The position numbers and the translations under genes are program-made. Of a stretch of 64,000 nucleotides of DNA, positions 21,872 to 29,934 are shown piece after piece. Below the pieces are notes generated by a model. It ran no database searches. It saw only the letters and a program-made list of their open reading frames with translations, and was not told the origin of the DNA. The DNA is from Mycobacterium sp. 852002-51163_SCH5372311 (GTDB lineage Bacteria > Actinomycetota > Actinomycetes > Mycobacteriales > Mycobacteriaceae): assembly GCF_001667115.1 (NCBI RefSeq), contig NZ_LZIJ01000049.1, positions 54,134 through 118,133 on the forward strand. Direction: 5' to 3'. Within the stretch, counting starts at the first letter, position 1. Every line of letters starts with the position of its first letter.

Positions 21872-23011
21872 ATGAAGAGCTCGGGACTCGGGTTCGGCGT
21901 GCTGGGGCCGTTACTGATGACCACCCACGGTGTCCGGTTGCCGCTGGGCGCGCCCAAGCAGCGAGCCGTCTTGGCGATGCTGGTGATCAACCGCAACCGT
22001 CCGGTGTCGGTCGACGCGTTGATCGACGCGGTATGGGACGAGGACCCGGTACCGGCCGCGCGGACCAGCATCCAATCCCACGTGTCCAACCTGCGGCGGC
22101 TGCTGCGCGACGCGGGCGTCGACCCGTACCAGGTGCTGGCCAGCGCACCGCCGGGCTACCAGCTCAGCATTGCCGACACCGAATGCGACGTCGGGCGTTT
22201 CACCACCGAAAAGGCCGCCGGTGTCCAGGCCGCCGCCGCTGGCCGATTCGAGGATGCCAGCAGCCATTTGTCGGCAGCGCTGCGCGAATGGCGCGGCCCG
22301 GTCCTCGACGACTTACGAGACTTCGCCTTCGTTCAGGCATTCGGCACCGCGCTGGTGGAGGAAAAGGTGGCGGCGCACACCGCGCGCGCCGACGCCGAGA
22401 TCGCGTGCGGCCGCGCCGGCGCGGTGATCGCCGAGCTCGAGGCGCTTACCGCCGAACATCCCTACCGCGAACCGCTGTGGGCGCAGCTCATCACGGCCTA
22501 CTACATCACCGAGCGCCAGTCGGACGCTCTCGGGGCCTACCGCCGTCTCAAAACGGCTTTGGCCGACGGGCTTGGCATCGATCCCGGTCCCACCGTCACC
22601 GCGTTGCACGAGCGCATACTGCGCCAGCAGCCGTTGGCCGCAAAGCGTTTGATTTCGACCACCCGCCGGCTGGGCGCTTACCAAGCCGACTCGGATGCCG
22701 CGGCCGAGTCCGCCGAAGCCTGGCTGCGTGACCAGACCGGTCGCCGGTATCGGCTGAGCGGCGCGACCACCCGGCTCGGGCGTCTCGACGACAACGACAT
22801 CGTCGTCGCCGACGACGAGGATGTCAGCCGCCATCATGCGGTAATCATCGACACGGGAGCGGGTTTCGTGATTTACGATTCGCGCTCGACGAATGGCGTC
22901 GAGGTAGGAGGTCAGCGCATCCGGGGCAGCGCCAACCTCGCCGACGGCGACCGTATCCGCATCGGCAGCAGCGAGTTCGTCGTCGAGGTCAGCGGGGACT
23001 CAGCCACTTAG
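21872..23011 (+). CDS. embR: EmbR-type regulator (OmpR-like DNA-binding, bacterial activation and FHA domains)
   Basis: This 379-residue protein is strongly similar to M. tuberculosis EmbR, the activator of embCAB that is phosphorylated by PknH. Domains: winged helix (about 10-100, APKQRAVLAMLVINRNRPV), bacterial transcriptional activation/TPR domain (about 105-255, LREWRGPVLDDLRDF), and a C-terminal FHA domain (about 280-370) with the phosphothreonine-binding pattern LGR, VSRHHAV and STNGVEV. ATG 21872 is preceded by AGGAGG (21855-21860). In M. tuberculosis embR lies beside pknH far from embCAB; here it diverges from embA, as described for the M. avium embRAB locus. Its 3' end overlaps the convergent gene by 12 bp. 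Confidence 0.93.
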   Translation: MKSSGLGFGVLGPLLMTTHGVRLPLGAPKQRAVLAMLVINRNRPVSVDALIDAVWDEDPVPAARTSIQSHVSNLRRLLRDAGVDPYQVLASAPPGYQLSIADTECDVGRFTTEKAAGVQAAAAGRFEDASSHLSAALREWRGPVLDDLRDFAFVQAFGTALVEEKVAAHTARADAEIACGRAGAVIAELEALTAEHPYREPLWAQLITAYYITERQSDALGAYRRLKTALADGLGIDPGPTVTALHERILRQQPLAAKRLISTTRRLGAYQADSDAAAESAEAWLRDQTGRRYRLSGATTRLGRLDDNDIVVADDEDVSRHHAVIIDTGAGFVIYDSRSTNGVEVGGQRIRGSANLADGDRIRIGSSEFVVEVSGDSAT

Positions 23012-23635
23012 CCGGGCGGCCAGGGTGGCATGGCCGGGGCCGGCGAGGTCCGCGAGCGCTGCGGGGCGGCCGGTCATCGCCATGAGCAGGGCCTCGCCGG
23101 AGCCGGAAACCTCGGGCCCGCTGCCGTGTTCCCAGTCGACGTCGGTGGCCCGCAGGTGCAGTCCTCTGATCCGGCGTCCGGCACCGAGTCGGGGGTTGCC
23201 CGGCACGCGGCCGAGGACCTGGACCAGTCGATCGGCGGGGATGGCGCGCGGCTGGCCGAGCGCGCGCCGGATGTCCTGGTGGTGGACCGTGCCGTCGACG
23301 AGTGCGATCATTCCGCCGAAGCCCGCGGTTAGCCCGCGTGGAGTGAGGTGATTGCGCAGAAAGTCCAGCAATTCCTGCGGGCTGCGGGCGGCGAACTCGT
23401 TGACGCCAACCTCATTGGCGCGCACTATCCCGCCCTTCGCGAATCGCTTGATCAGCCCAAGAGTGCCGAGTTCCTCGTAGCTGATCACATGCGCGACAAC
23501 ATCTTTCACGCTCCACTTGGTACACAGACTGGGTGCGGCCCACTGTTGCGGAGTCAGGGTGGCCAGGAACTCCGCGAGGTCGGCCCGCTCGGCGCGGGCC
23601 ATGTCCATCAGGCTGGCTTCTCCGTTTGTCGTCAT
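23000..23635 (-). CDS. DinB/maleylpyruvate-isomerase-fold protein (Rv2036-like)
   Basis: This 211-residue protein starts MTTNGEASLMDMARAERADL and carries the N-terminal helical bundle of the mycothiol-dependent maleylpyruvate isomerase/DinB superfamily. The His of DVVAHVISYEE and the HH of DGTVHHQDIRRALG are the expected metal-site residues. The ATG overlaps the preceding stop (ATGA), so it is the last gene of an ArsR-SRPBCC-DinB operon matching Rv2034-Rv2035-Rv2036. The substrate is unknown; such proteins are often mycothiol-linked detoxification enzymes. Confidence 0.85.
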   Translation of the reverse strand: MTTNGEASLMDMARAERADLAEFLATLTPQQWAAPSLCTKWSVKDVVAHVISYEELGTLGLIKRFAKGGIVRANEVGVNEFAARSPQELLDFLRNHLTPRGLTAGFGGMIALVDGTVHHQDIRRALGQPRAIPADRLVQVLGRVPGNPRLGAGRRIRGLHLRATDVDWEHGSGPEVSGSGEALLMAMTGRPAALADLAGPGHATLAARLSG

Positions 23636-24120
23636 GACCGTGCCGCCACGCTGAACAGGTGACCATAGCGGTCCAGATACAGCGGCCAGCCAGCGTCCCC
23701 GTCGACGCCGTCGGCGACCGACTGCCAGCCCTTGCCGTGGCGGTCCAGATGGCGGTGTTCGAGTTCGACGCGGGTACGTTGGCCGGATTCGGCGATAAAG
23801 CGCACCTCGACTTCGCTGGCTTTGGACGGATCGTCTTGCAGTTGCCAGGTCGGACCGATGTCCCAGGTGAACACGACGCGGGTGGGCGGCTCGTAAACCA
23901 GCACGCGTGCCCATCGGCACTCGGTGCCGTCGACCCCTCGGTCGTAGATGTGCCCGCCCACCCGGGGCTCGAAAACCGTCTCAGCGATGGGGACGGCGAG
24001 CAGATTGTGCTCGCGCGGTTTGAAGTCGCCGAACCGCTCGGTGAAGACGGCGAACGCGCGCTCGACCGGGGCGTTGACGACGATGCGGTGACGCACGTCG
24101 GGTGTTCGTGGCTCTGTCAT
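23632..24120 (-). CDS. SRPBCC/AHSA1-family protein (Rv2035-like)
   Basis: This 162-residue START/Bet v1-fold protein has the AHSA1-type sequence HRIVVNAPVERAFAVFTERF, then VGGHIYDRG and a C-terminal GWPLYLDRYGHLF. The ATG at 24120 overlaps the ArsR stop (ATGA). Proteins of this kind bind small hydrophobic ligands, and in many actinobacteria they are encoded directly after an ArsR regulator. The matching M. tuberculosis gene is Rv2035. Confidence 0.85.
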   Translation of the reverse strand: MTEPRTPDVRHRIVVNAPVERAFAVFTERFGDFKPREHNLLAVPIAETVFEPRVGGHIYDRGVDGTECRWARVLVYEPPTRVVFTWDIGPTWQLQDDPSKASEVEVRFIAESGQRTRVELEHRHLDRHGKGWQSVADGVDGDAGWPLYLDRYGHLFSVAARS

Positions 24121-24440
24121 GCAGGATCCCCTCCCATGTCGTTGAGGCTTTGTGCGTATGTGGCCAGCGCTTGCGTCCAGAATCGGTCGAGGTCGGCTCG
24201 CAACGCTTGCAGGCCGGTCGGGTCGAGTTGGTAGACGCGACGCGTGCCGTCGGCGCGGTCGCGCACCAGCCCCGCGCACTTGAGCACCTTGAGGTGTTGC
24301 GAAACGGCCGGCCGGCTGACGGGCAGGTCACGAGCCAGTTCGCCGACGGCCAGCGGGCCGTGCGCAAGCCGCTCCACAATCGACCGGCGTGTCCCGTCAG
24401 CCAAGGCGAGCCACGCAGCGCCCGTTTGGTAAGTGACCAC
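24117..24440 (-). CDS. ArsR-family transcriptional regulator (Rv2034-like)
   Basis: This 107-residue winged-helix repressor (WLALADGTRRSIVERLAHGP, then helix-turn-helix DLPVSRPAVSQHLKVLKCAGLV) is closely similar to Rv2034, an autoregulated ArsR regulator. No Cys metal-site motif is evident, so the signal is probably not a thiophilic metal. The GTG start at 24440 has no clear Shine-Dalgarno site and lies 5 bp from a 16-bp palindrome, which suggests a leaderless mRNA repressed by its own product. Confidence 0.92.
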   Translation of the reverse strand: MVTYQTGAAWLALADGTRRSIVERLAHGPLAVGELARDLPVSRPAVSQHLKVLKCAGLVRDRADGTRRVYQLDPTGLQALRADLDRFWTQALATYAQSLNDMGGDPA

Positions 24441-24445
24441 GAACC

Positions 24446-24461
24446 GTAAGTCTAGACTTAC
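24446..24461. promoter_or_regulatory. 16-bp perfect palindrome, probable ArsR operator
   Basis: GTAAGTCTAGACTTAC is fully symmetric and lies 5 bp upstream of the ArsR start codon and 48 bp after the kinase stop. Position and symmetry fit an autorepression site for the dimeric ArsR protein. Confidence 0.7.
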
Positions 24462-24509
24462 AGAGCCTCGAACTCAATGCTTCGGCAGCGCAGTACGCTT
24501 CTCGGCCGT

Positions 24510-26483
24510 TCAGTCACCGGTGCGTTCGACATTCAGCGCTTCGTTATAGGAGCCGGCACAAGCACCGCTGCCGGCTATGTCCCTATGTCCGAAGCCAGTC
24601 ATTTGCGTGATTGGATCTTGCGTCGGCTGCGGAAGCGGAAGCTCCCAATAGACTTTCGTCGGAACGGATCCGCCGGCGCTGCAGTTTTGATTGCCGTCAT
24701 ACGTGTAGATCCATTTTCCGTTCGCGAAATTGTAGACGTCAGTCCCATGACCATGGTTGACGCTGACGCAGCGTTCGCCTGTCCGAAGGCACGTGGTCTG
24801 AACAGTGCCATCGTCCGACATAGCCTTGAATCGCGTGTTGGCGGGCGTATGCGTAATGCGGTAGCGGCCGTGCCAAGCCTCGGCCGCGGACGCTACGCGC
24901 ACAGGTTGGCTGGCCGGATCGGGAAGGCTGTTGAGGTCGACGTCTCCGGTCCGGGTGAAGGTGATGGTTCGTTCCGTCTCGCAACCAGGAGGGCCGGTCG
25001 CGCGATACTGGCCGCCGAGTGTTCCATCGGGGCGTGGCTGCAGCGTGATGGTGGTCCAGTATTCGCCGGGAGCACAGCCCTTGAACCCCGTCACATCTGG
25101 TGGGAACGACGTCACCGAAGCTGTCCCGACGGCATGCCACTCTCCGCCGATGTCGTCCAGCACGAATGACGGCTGCAGGGTGGGACCGCCCGTGGCGGCC
25201 GCTGTTGCCACGCAACCGGTGTTACGGCATGCGGAACGGACCGCCCATTGGCCGGTCGACGGGGTCCCGCCGTCGTCCGGTTTCCCGTAGGTGGCCGAGG
25301 CACCGAAGTCGGCGCGGTACACGCCGGTGAAGGGACCGGTATTCGGCGGTGCCGTGCTCGTCGGGACGGCAGCGGGCCGGTTGCTGCGGTCGCTGCCGGT
25401 GGTCAACACGACGGCGAGTACCACGGCGATTGCGGCGAGCACCGCTGCAGCTCCCGCCCATGCGATGCGGCGGCGGTTTCTTTGGCCACTAGGCGACTGA
25501 CCCACCAGCGGTCCAAGCGAGCTGGGGCCGGTGGCTGGATGGAAATGGGTGGCGCCTGACGGCGAAGCGAAAGCGGCCACGGGTGCGCCCTGACCCTGGT
25601 GCACGTCGGGCTGCATCTGGTTGACCGGTGCGGTCGGCGGCACCGGGTGGGATCGCGGAATCGGGGTGGTGATCGCGTCGCGGGCTGCGTCGGCCAATTC
25701 GATTGTTGTCGCATACCTTTCGTCGGGGTCTTTGGCCATACCGGTTGCGATCACTTCGTCGGCTTGCGGAGGCACATTCGGTTGATTTATCGACGGCCGG
25801 GGAGGCGGCGTGCTCAGGTGTGCGGCAACCAGGCGCGCCATCGTCGTCCCGTCGAAAGGCGGGCTTCCGGTCAGGCATTCATACAGCACGCAGGCCAATG
25901 AATAGATGTCGGCGCGGGCATCTTCGGTTCCGCTGTCCAGACGCTCGGGCGCGATGTATTGGAAAGTGCCGATCATGTAGCCGGACTTGGTCATTCGCGT
26001 TTCATCGGCCACTCGGGCGATGCCGAAATCGATCAGGTAGGCGAAGTCGTCGCGATCGAGCAGGATGTTCGACGGCTTGATGTCGCGGTGCAGCAGCCCG
26101 ACCTGGTGGGCGTCATGCAACGCCTTGGCGACTTGCTCGATGATGCGCACCGCCCGCCCTGGTTCCAGCGGCCCGTCAGCCAGCACGGCGCCCAGGTCCC
26201 GGCCTTCGATCAGACGCATATCGACATAAAGGCGACCGTCGATTTCGCCGTAGTTGTGGATCGGAATTACGTGCGGGCTGTTCAATCGTGCTGCCGCATG
26301 GGCTTCCCGGCGGAATCGCTGCTGAAAGTCTTTGTCGTCGGACAAATTCGCGGGCAAAACCTTGATTGCCACAATTCGGTCGGTTTCGGTGTCATGGGCA
26401 CGCCACACCTCGCCCATGCCGCCGCGGCCGAGTAACTCCACCAAGCGGTAACGCCCGAAAGGCGTGCCGTCCTCTGCCGACAT
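24510..26483 (-). CDS. Transmembrane Ser/Thr protein kinase with a Cys-rich ectodomain
   Basis: This 657-residue eukaryotic-type kinase is placed between embC and embR/embA. The kinase domain (about 8-270) has the Gly loop [10 protein letters not shown], the Lys of VAIKVLPAN, HRDIKPSN, DFGIAR and APERL. A Pro-rich linker and one transmembrane helix (about 340-362) lead to an extracellular part (about 380-657) with eight Cys in pairs (SACRNTGC, CAPGEY, GPPGCET, TCLRTGERC, NQNCSAG, GACAGSY) that looks like two related halves. This is not the PknH_C sensor type, so I do not call it pknH despite the EmbR neighbour. ATG 26483 follows GGGAG with 7-bp spacing. Confidence 0.9.
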   Translation of the reverse strand: MSAEDGTPFGRYRLVELLGRGGMGEVWRAHDTETDRIVAIKVLPANLSDDKDFQQRFRREAHAAARLNSPHVIPIHNYGEIDGRLYVDMRLIEGRDLGAVLADGPLEPGRAVRIIEQVAKALHDAHQVGLLHRDIKPSNILLDRDDFAYLIDFGIARVADETRMTKSGYMIGTFQYIAPERLDSGTEDARADIYSLACVLYECLTGSPPFDGTTMARLVAAHLSTPPPRPSINQPNVPPQADEVIATGMAKDPDERYATTIELADAARDAITTPIPRSHPVPPTAPVNQMQPDVHQGQGAPVAAFASPSGATHFHPATGPSSLGPLVGQSPSGQRNRRRIAWAGAAAVLAAIAVVLAVVLTTGSDRSNRPAAVPTSTAPPNTGPFTGVYRADFGASATYGKPDDGGTPSTGQWAVRSACRNTGCVATAAATGGPTLQPSFVLDDIGGEWHAVGTASVTSFPPDVTGFKGCAPGEYWTTITLQPRPDGTLGGQYRATGPPGCETERTITFTRTGDVDLNSLPDPASQPVRVASAAEAWHGRYRITHTPANTRFKAMSDDGTVQTTCLRTGERCVSVNHGHGTDVYNFANGKWIYTYDGNQNCSAGGSVPTKVYWELPLPQPTQDPITQMTGFGHRDIAGSGACAGSYNEALNVERTGD

Positions 26484-26658
26484 CGCGCAACTCCCATCGG
26501 CTCGTTTCTCGACCCGTGAAAGATATGAAGAAGACCACAAGTATGGCGAATGCAGCCCGCATTTTCCGGGTTTCTGCTAATCGGCCGTCGGTGCGGTCTA
26601 AATACGACGAGTTACGCCGAGGTCATTACGGGGTTGTGCCGATATTTGCCCGCCACCA

Positions 26659-29600
26659 TTAGGTCTTACGCAGTGGCGCGGGGTTCCACAGCCCGCCGCG
26701 GGTCTCCGTCCCTAACTCGAGCTGGGCCGGCTGGGCGTCGGGGTAGTACGGCGTCAGCTGTTGCAGGCTGCCCCAGTCCCGGAACCAGTCGTCTCTGAGG
26801 TAGCTGGCTACCGTCGTTGCCTTCACCAGCAACTCGGTGATGCCCAGCGGCCCGCCGCCGTTGTTGTCCATCACCGGAGAGTTGGCCTCGGCCCCGAACC
26901 GGTCCGGCAGGATGCGCCATTTCGGCGTCTCGGTGACGCCGTTTCGATGGCCGAACGGCCGCTGACACGGGAAGGCCAAACCCACCAGCCAGTCCAGGAA
27001 CACCGGGTCTCTCGAGCCCACCACCTCCTGCAGTGTGCGCAACTCGGGTATCCGCGGCGGCGTCAGCGCAATCCAGTGCTGCGGCGCCAGATCCGAGTCG
27101 TCGGCGACCAGGCGAACCTGGGTGGCCTCGCTCGGAATCACCGATAGCGGCAGTCGCAGGTTGCGCCAGGCCGGTACCGCGCCGACGTCGCCGAATTGGA
27201 AGGACCCGCCCGGATGCCCGCTGGTCGCGCCGTCGTCGGTGGCCCATTGCAGCTGAATCTCCCGCGGATCGAAGCGGCCGGCCGCCGATATCACCAGCAG
27301 CGGGCCGGCTTTGGTGCGCTCGTTCTTGGCGGGCAGTCGGTACCAACCGGAGCGCAGCATCGCAGGCACCTGAATACCGGCTCGCCAGCTGCCCAGCACC
27401 GGCGTGCGGCCCGGATCCAGGTGGTAGGGCAGTTGGGCGCGCGAGCCGTTGATGCCCGGCGCGGGGTTGGTGCCGCCCTCTGTGCCGGCCTCGCTGTTGG
27501 TGGTCTTGCTGTCTTCGTTGATGAAACTGCGGTCGCCGGGACGTTCCATCACCGGGTCGGCGGAGACATCGGCGGGAATACCGTTGGGCGTAAAGGCTTC
27601 CGACAGGCCCGCTCCGAGGGCGTCGGCAACTGGGGCTGAAACAGGCGGCAGCATGCCGGCGTTGGGATCCAGCTCCACCATCACGTCCTCGGCCAGACCG
27701 CAGGACTTGCCCGCGAGCGCCTGCAGGTTGGAGCGGCCCACCGACCACGCCGGGTACTGGGTCGCCATCGCCGCGGTCAACGACACCACCTCGAAGATCA
27801 CCAGGATCCACGTCGCAATTGCCAACGGAGACTGGACGATTACGGCCACGCGCGCCCCGTACCGGGTCTGGGGCGGCCCGTTATGGGTCGCGACGAAGTG
27901 GAACCACGCCGACAGCAACAGCACCACCACGGTCAGCCCCAGTAGCACGGTGGCGAAGGCATAGTGCCAATCCGGGAACGAATTCGACCATGGCACACCG
28001 AAATTGGACACATACCACCAGCCGTTGACGCTGGCGAACGACAGCGCGACCAAGAACAGCACGGCGGCGGCGAACACCGTGCGATTGCGTCGGGAATGCA
28101 TCGAATCGGCCGTCACCGCGACAGCGGCCAGCGCGCCCAGACATCCGGCCAGCCCGGCGAACACCCCGAAGTGGTGTGTCCATTTGGTCGGAGTGAACAT
28201 CATCGCCAGGAACGAGATGATCGTGATGCCGACGATGCGCCGGCTCGGTCCGGTGGCGGTGCCCGGAATTCGGCCCTTGCGCAACGACATTGCCACCGAG
28301 ATCGCCAGCGCGAGTACCAAGGCCAGCACCGCGAAACGGCGTGCGACCGACCCGTCGGGACTGGCCATGAACAGGCGCTCGTAGCGGATGTGTTCGTCGA
28401 ACCAGCTGAGGCTGGGCCCGACGGCGCGCTTGAGCATGCTGGCTTGCATCTCTCCGGCCAGGGTCTGGTCGCGGAAGATCAGGATCGTGGTGACGGTTAC
28501 CGCGGCCAGGATGGGCGAGACCAGCGGCAGCAGGCCGAAGCGTTTTGACCTGCGATGCAGGATGGTCCGCAGCGGCCCAACCGCGACCAGCAGCGCACCG
28601 ATGGAGGCGATGCCCGTCGGCCCGGAGAACAGCGTCAGCGCGCCGATGATGCAGGCGACCGCCACCGGCAGCAGCCTGCTGGTGGCCACCGCCCGTTCGA
28701 CCGAGCACCAGGTCAGCAGGATGCCCAGGGCGATGATCGGCTCGGGCCGCAGGCCGTTGTCGAGCGGCAACCAGACTGCCAGGAACATGCCCGCCGCGGT
28801 CCACGCAGCAGCCCGGCTTCGCTTGACGGCCTGCCCCAAACGAGGCATGACTTCGCGGCTGATCACCCACCAGCAGGTCAGCGCCATCGCGAGGACTGGC
28901 AGCCGCATCCAGACGCTGGCGGTGCTGACGTGGGCCCACAGGGCGAGCAGGTCGTAATACCAGCCGAACGGCGCCTCGGGGGTGCCGAACCAGCGGTAGT
29001 AGTTGGCCATATAACCGGCGTGCTCAGACACCCGCGCCATGGTCAGGATGTAGCCGTCGTCGGACGTGTTGGCGCCGACGAAATGCCACCACACCAGCAC
29101 GCCGATCACCAAGGCGTCCAGGCCGCCGATCGACCACCAGCGAGCGGGCAGGAAGCGCCGGTGCCTGGTGCCGTCAGCGGTGTCGAGGACGTGCAGCGCG
29201 ACCAGCGCCGCGACCGTCATCAGCACGCCGAGGACCATCGCGACCAGCTTCAGCATCGTCGGGCTGCTGCTGTAGCGGGTGTCGACGGTCGCCGAGAAGC
29301 TCAGACCCGGTGGCGCCGGGCCGGACAGGTCGGTGAATATGCCGACGATCTGGGGCCGGAAGTCGTAGCCGCTGCGTTCGCCGCGCAGCGGCGAGCCCGG
29401 GTGCTCGGCGTTGGGTCCCTGGGTCAGGCCGACGAACTCGGCGGTGACCCGGTCGGCGTGGGCGGTGAAGGTCAGACGCTGACACGCCGGACTGAGCACC
29501 TGGCTCAGTGGGGCGGTGACCACCGCGACATTGCGTACCACCAACACGAGCTCTTCGTTGGCGCGCTGGATCAGCAGGCCGCGGTCGACGGCTTTCGGTG

Positions 29601-29934
29601 CTTGTTTGGGGACGGTCGACAACAGCACCGTCTTGCCCGCGTTCTGTGGTCCGGCCAGTCCGGCGGCGGCCTGGCAGGGCACGCTGACGTTCAGTTCGGT
29701 GGCCACGTAGCCGATCAGCGGCGCCTCGACGCTGTTGAAGGTGGCGTTCTGCGGCCAGTTCAGTTGGGCGGTGGTCTGGTTGACCGGCAGCACCGGGGTG
29801 ACGATCGCCAGCAGGGTCCCGAGGAGCCCCGCGACGACGGCAATGGAGCGAGCGATCCGGTGATTCGCTCCCGTGTCGCTCACGGAGGTAGATCGTAGTT
29901 CTTCGACCGTGTCAGGTGAGGTCTCGGTGGCCAT
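26659..29934 (-). CDS. embC: Arabinosyltransferase EmbC
   Basis: This 1091-residue GT-C enzyme makes the arabinan of lipoarabinomannan. Similarity to M. tuberculosis EmbC is continuous: VNQTTAQLNWPQNATF, the catalytic motif GANTSDDGYILTMARVSEH, FTPTKWTHHFGVFAGLAG and the C-terminal carbohydrate-binding domain. The ATG shares its A with the aftA stop (TGATG), so embC is coupled to aftA. embC is followed by the kinase gene after 175 bp, not by embA. Confidence 0.97.
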   Translation of the reverse strand: MATETSPDTVEELRSTSVSDTGANHRIARSIAVVAGLLGTLLAIVTPVLPVNQTTAQLNWPQNATFNSVEAPLIGYVATELNVSVPCQAAAGLAGPQNAGKTVLLSTVPKQAPKAVDRGLLIQRANEELVLVVRNVAVVTAPLSQVLSPACQRLTFTAHADRVTAEFVGLTQGPNAEHPGSPLRGERSGYDFRPQIVGIFTDLSGPAPPGLSFSATVDTRYSSSPTMLKLVAMVLGVLMTVAALVALHVLDTADGTRHRRFLPARWWSIGGLDALVIGVLVWWHFVGANTSDDGYILTMARVSEHAGYMANYYRWFGTPEAPFGWYYDLLALWAHVSTASVWMRLPVLAMALTCWWVISREVMPRLGQAVKRSRAAAWTAAGMFLAVWLPLDNGLRPEPIIALGILLTWCSVERAVATSRLLPVAVACIIGALTLFSGPTGIASIGALLVAVGPLRTILHRRSKRFGLLPLVSPILAAVTVTTILIFRDQTLAGEMQASMLKRAVGPSLSWFDEHIRYERLFMASPDGSVARRFAVLALVLALAISVAMSLRKGRIPGTATGPSRRIVGITIISFLAMMFTPTKWTHHFGVFAGLAGCLGALAAVAVTADSMHSRRNRTVFAAAVLFLVALSFASVNGWWYVSNFGVPWSNSFPDWHYAFATVLLGLTVVVLLLSAWFHFVATHNGPPQTRYGARVAVIVQSPLAIATWILVIFEVVSLTAAMATQYPAWSVGRSNLQALAGKSCGLAEDVMVELDPNAGMLPPVSAPVADALGAGLSEAFTPNGIPADVSADPVMERPGDRSFINEDSKTTNSEAGTEGGTNPAPGINGSRAQLPYHLDPGRTPVLGSWRAGIQVPAMLRSGWYRLPAKNERTKAGPLLVISAAGRFDPREIQLQWATDDGATSGHPGGSFQFGDVGAVPAWRNLRLPLSVIPSEATQVRLVADDSDLAPQHWIALTPPRIPELRTLQEVVGSRDPVFLDWLVGLAFPCQRPFGHRNGVTETPKWRILPDRFGAEANSPVMDNNGGGPLGITELLVKATTVASYLRDDWFRDWGSLQQLTPYYPDAQPAQLELGTETRGGLWNPAPLRKT

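Noticed and set aside
24510..26483. Calling the emb-locus kinase pknH because embR is close
   Set aside because: The extracellular region does not look like the PknH sensor domain; context alone is not enough for the name.
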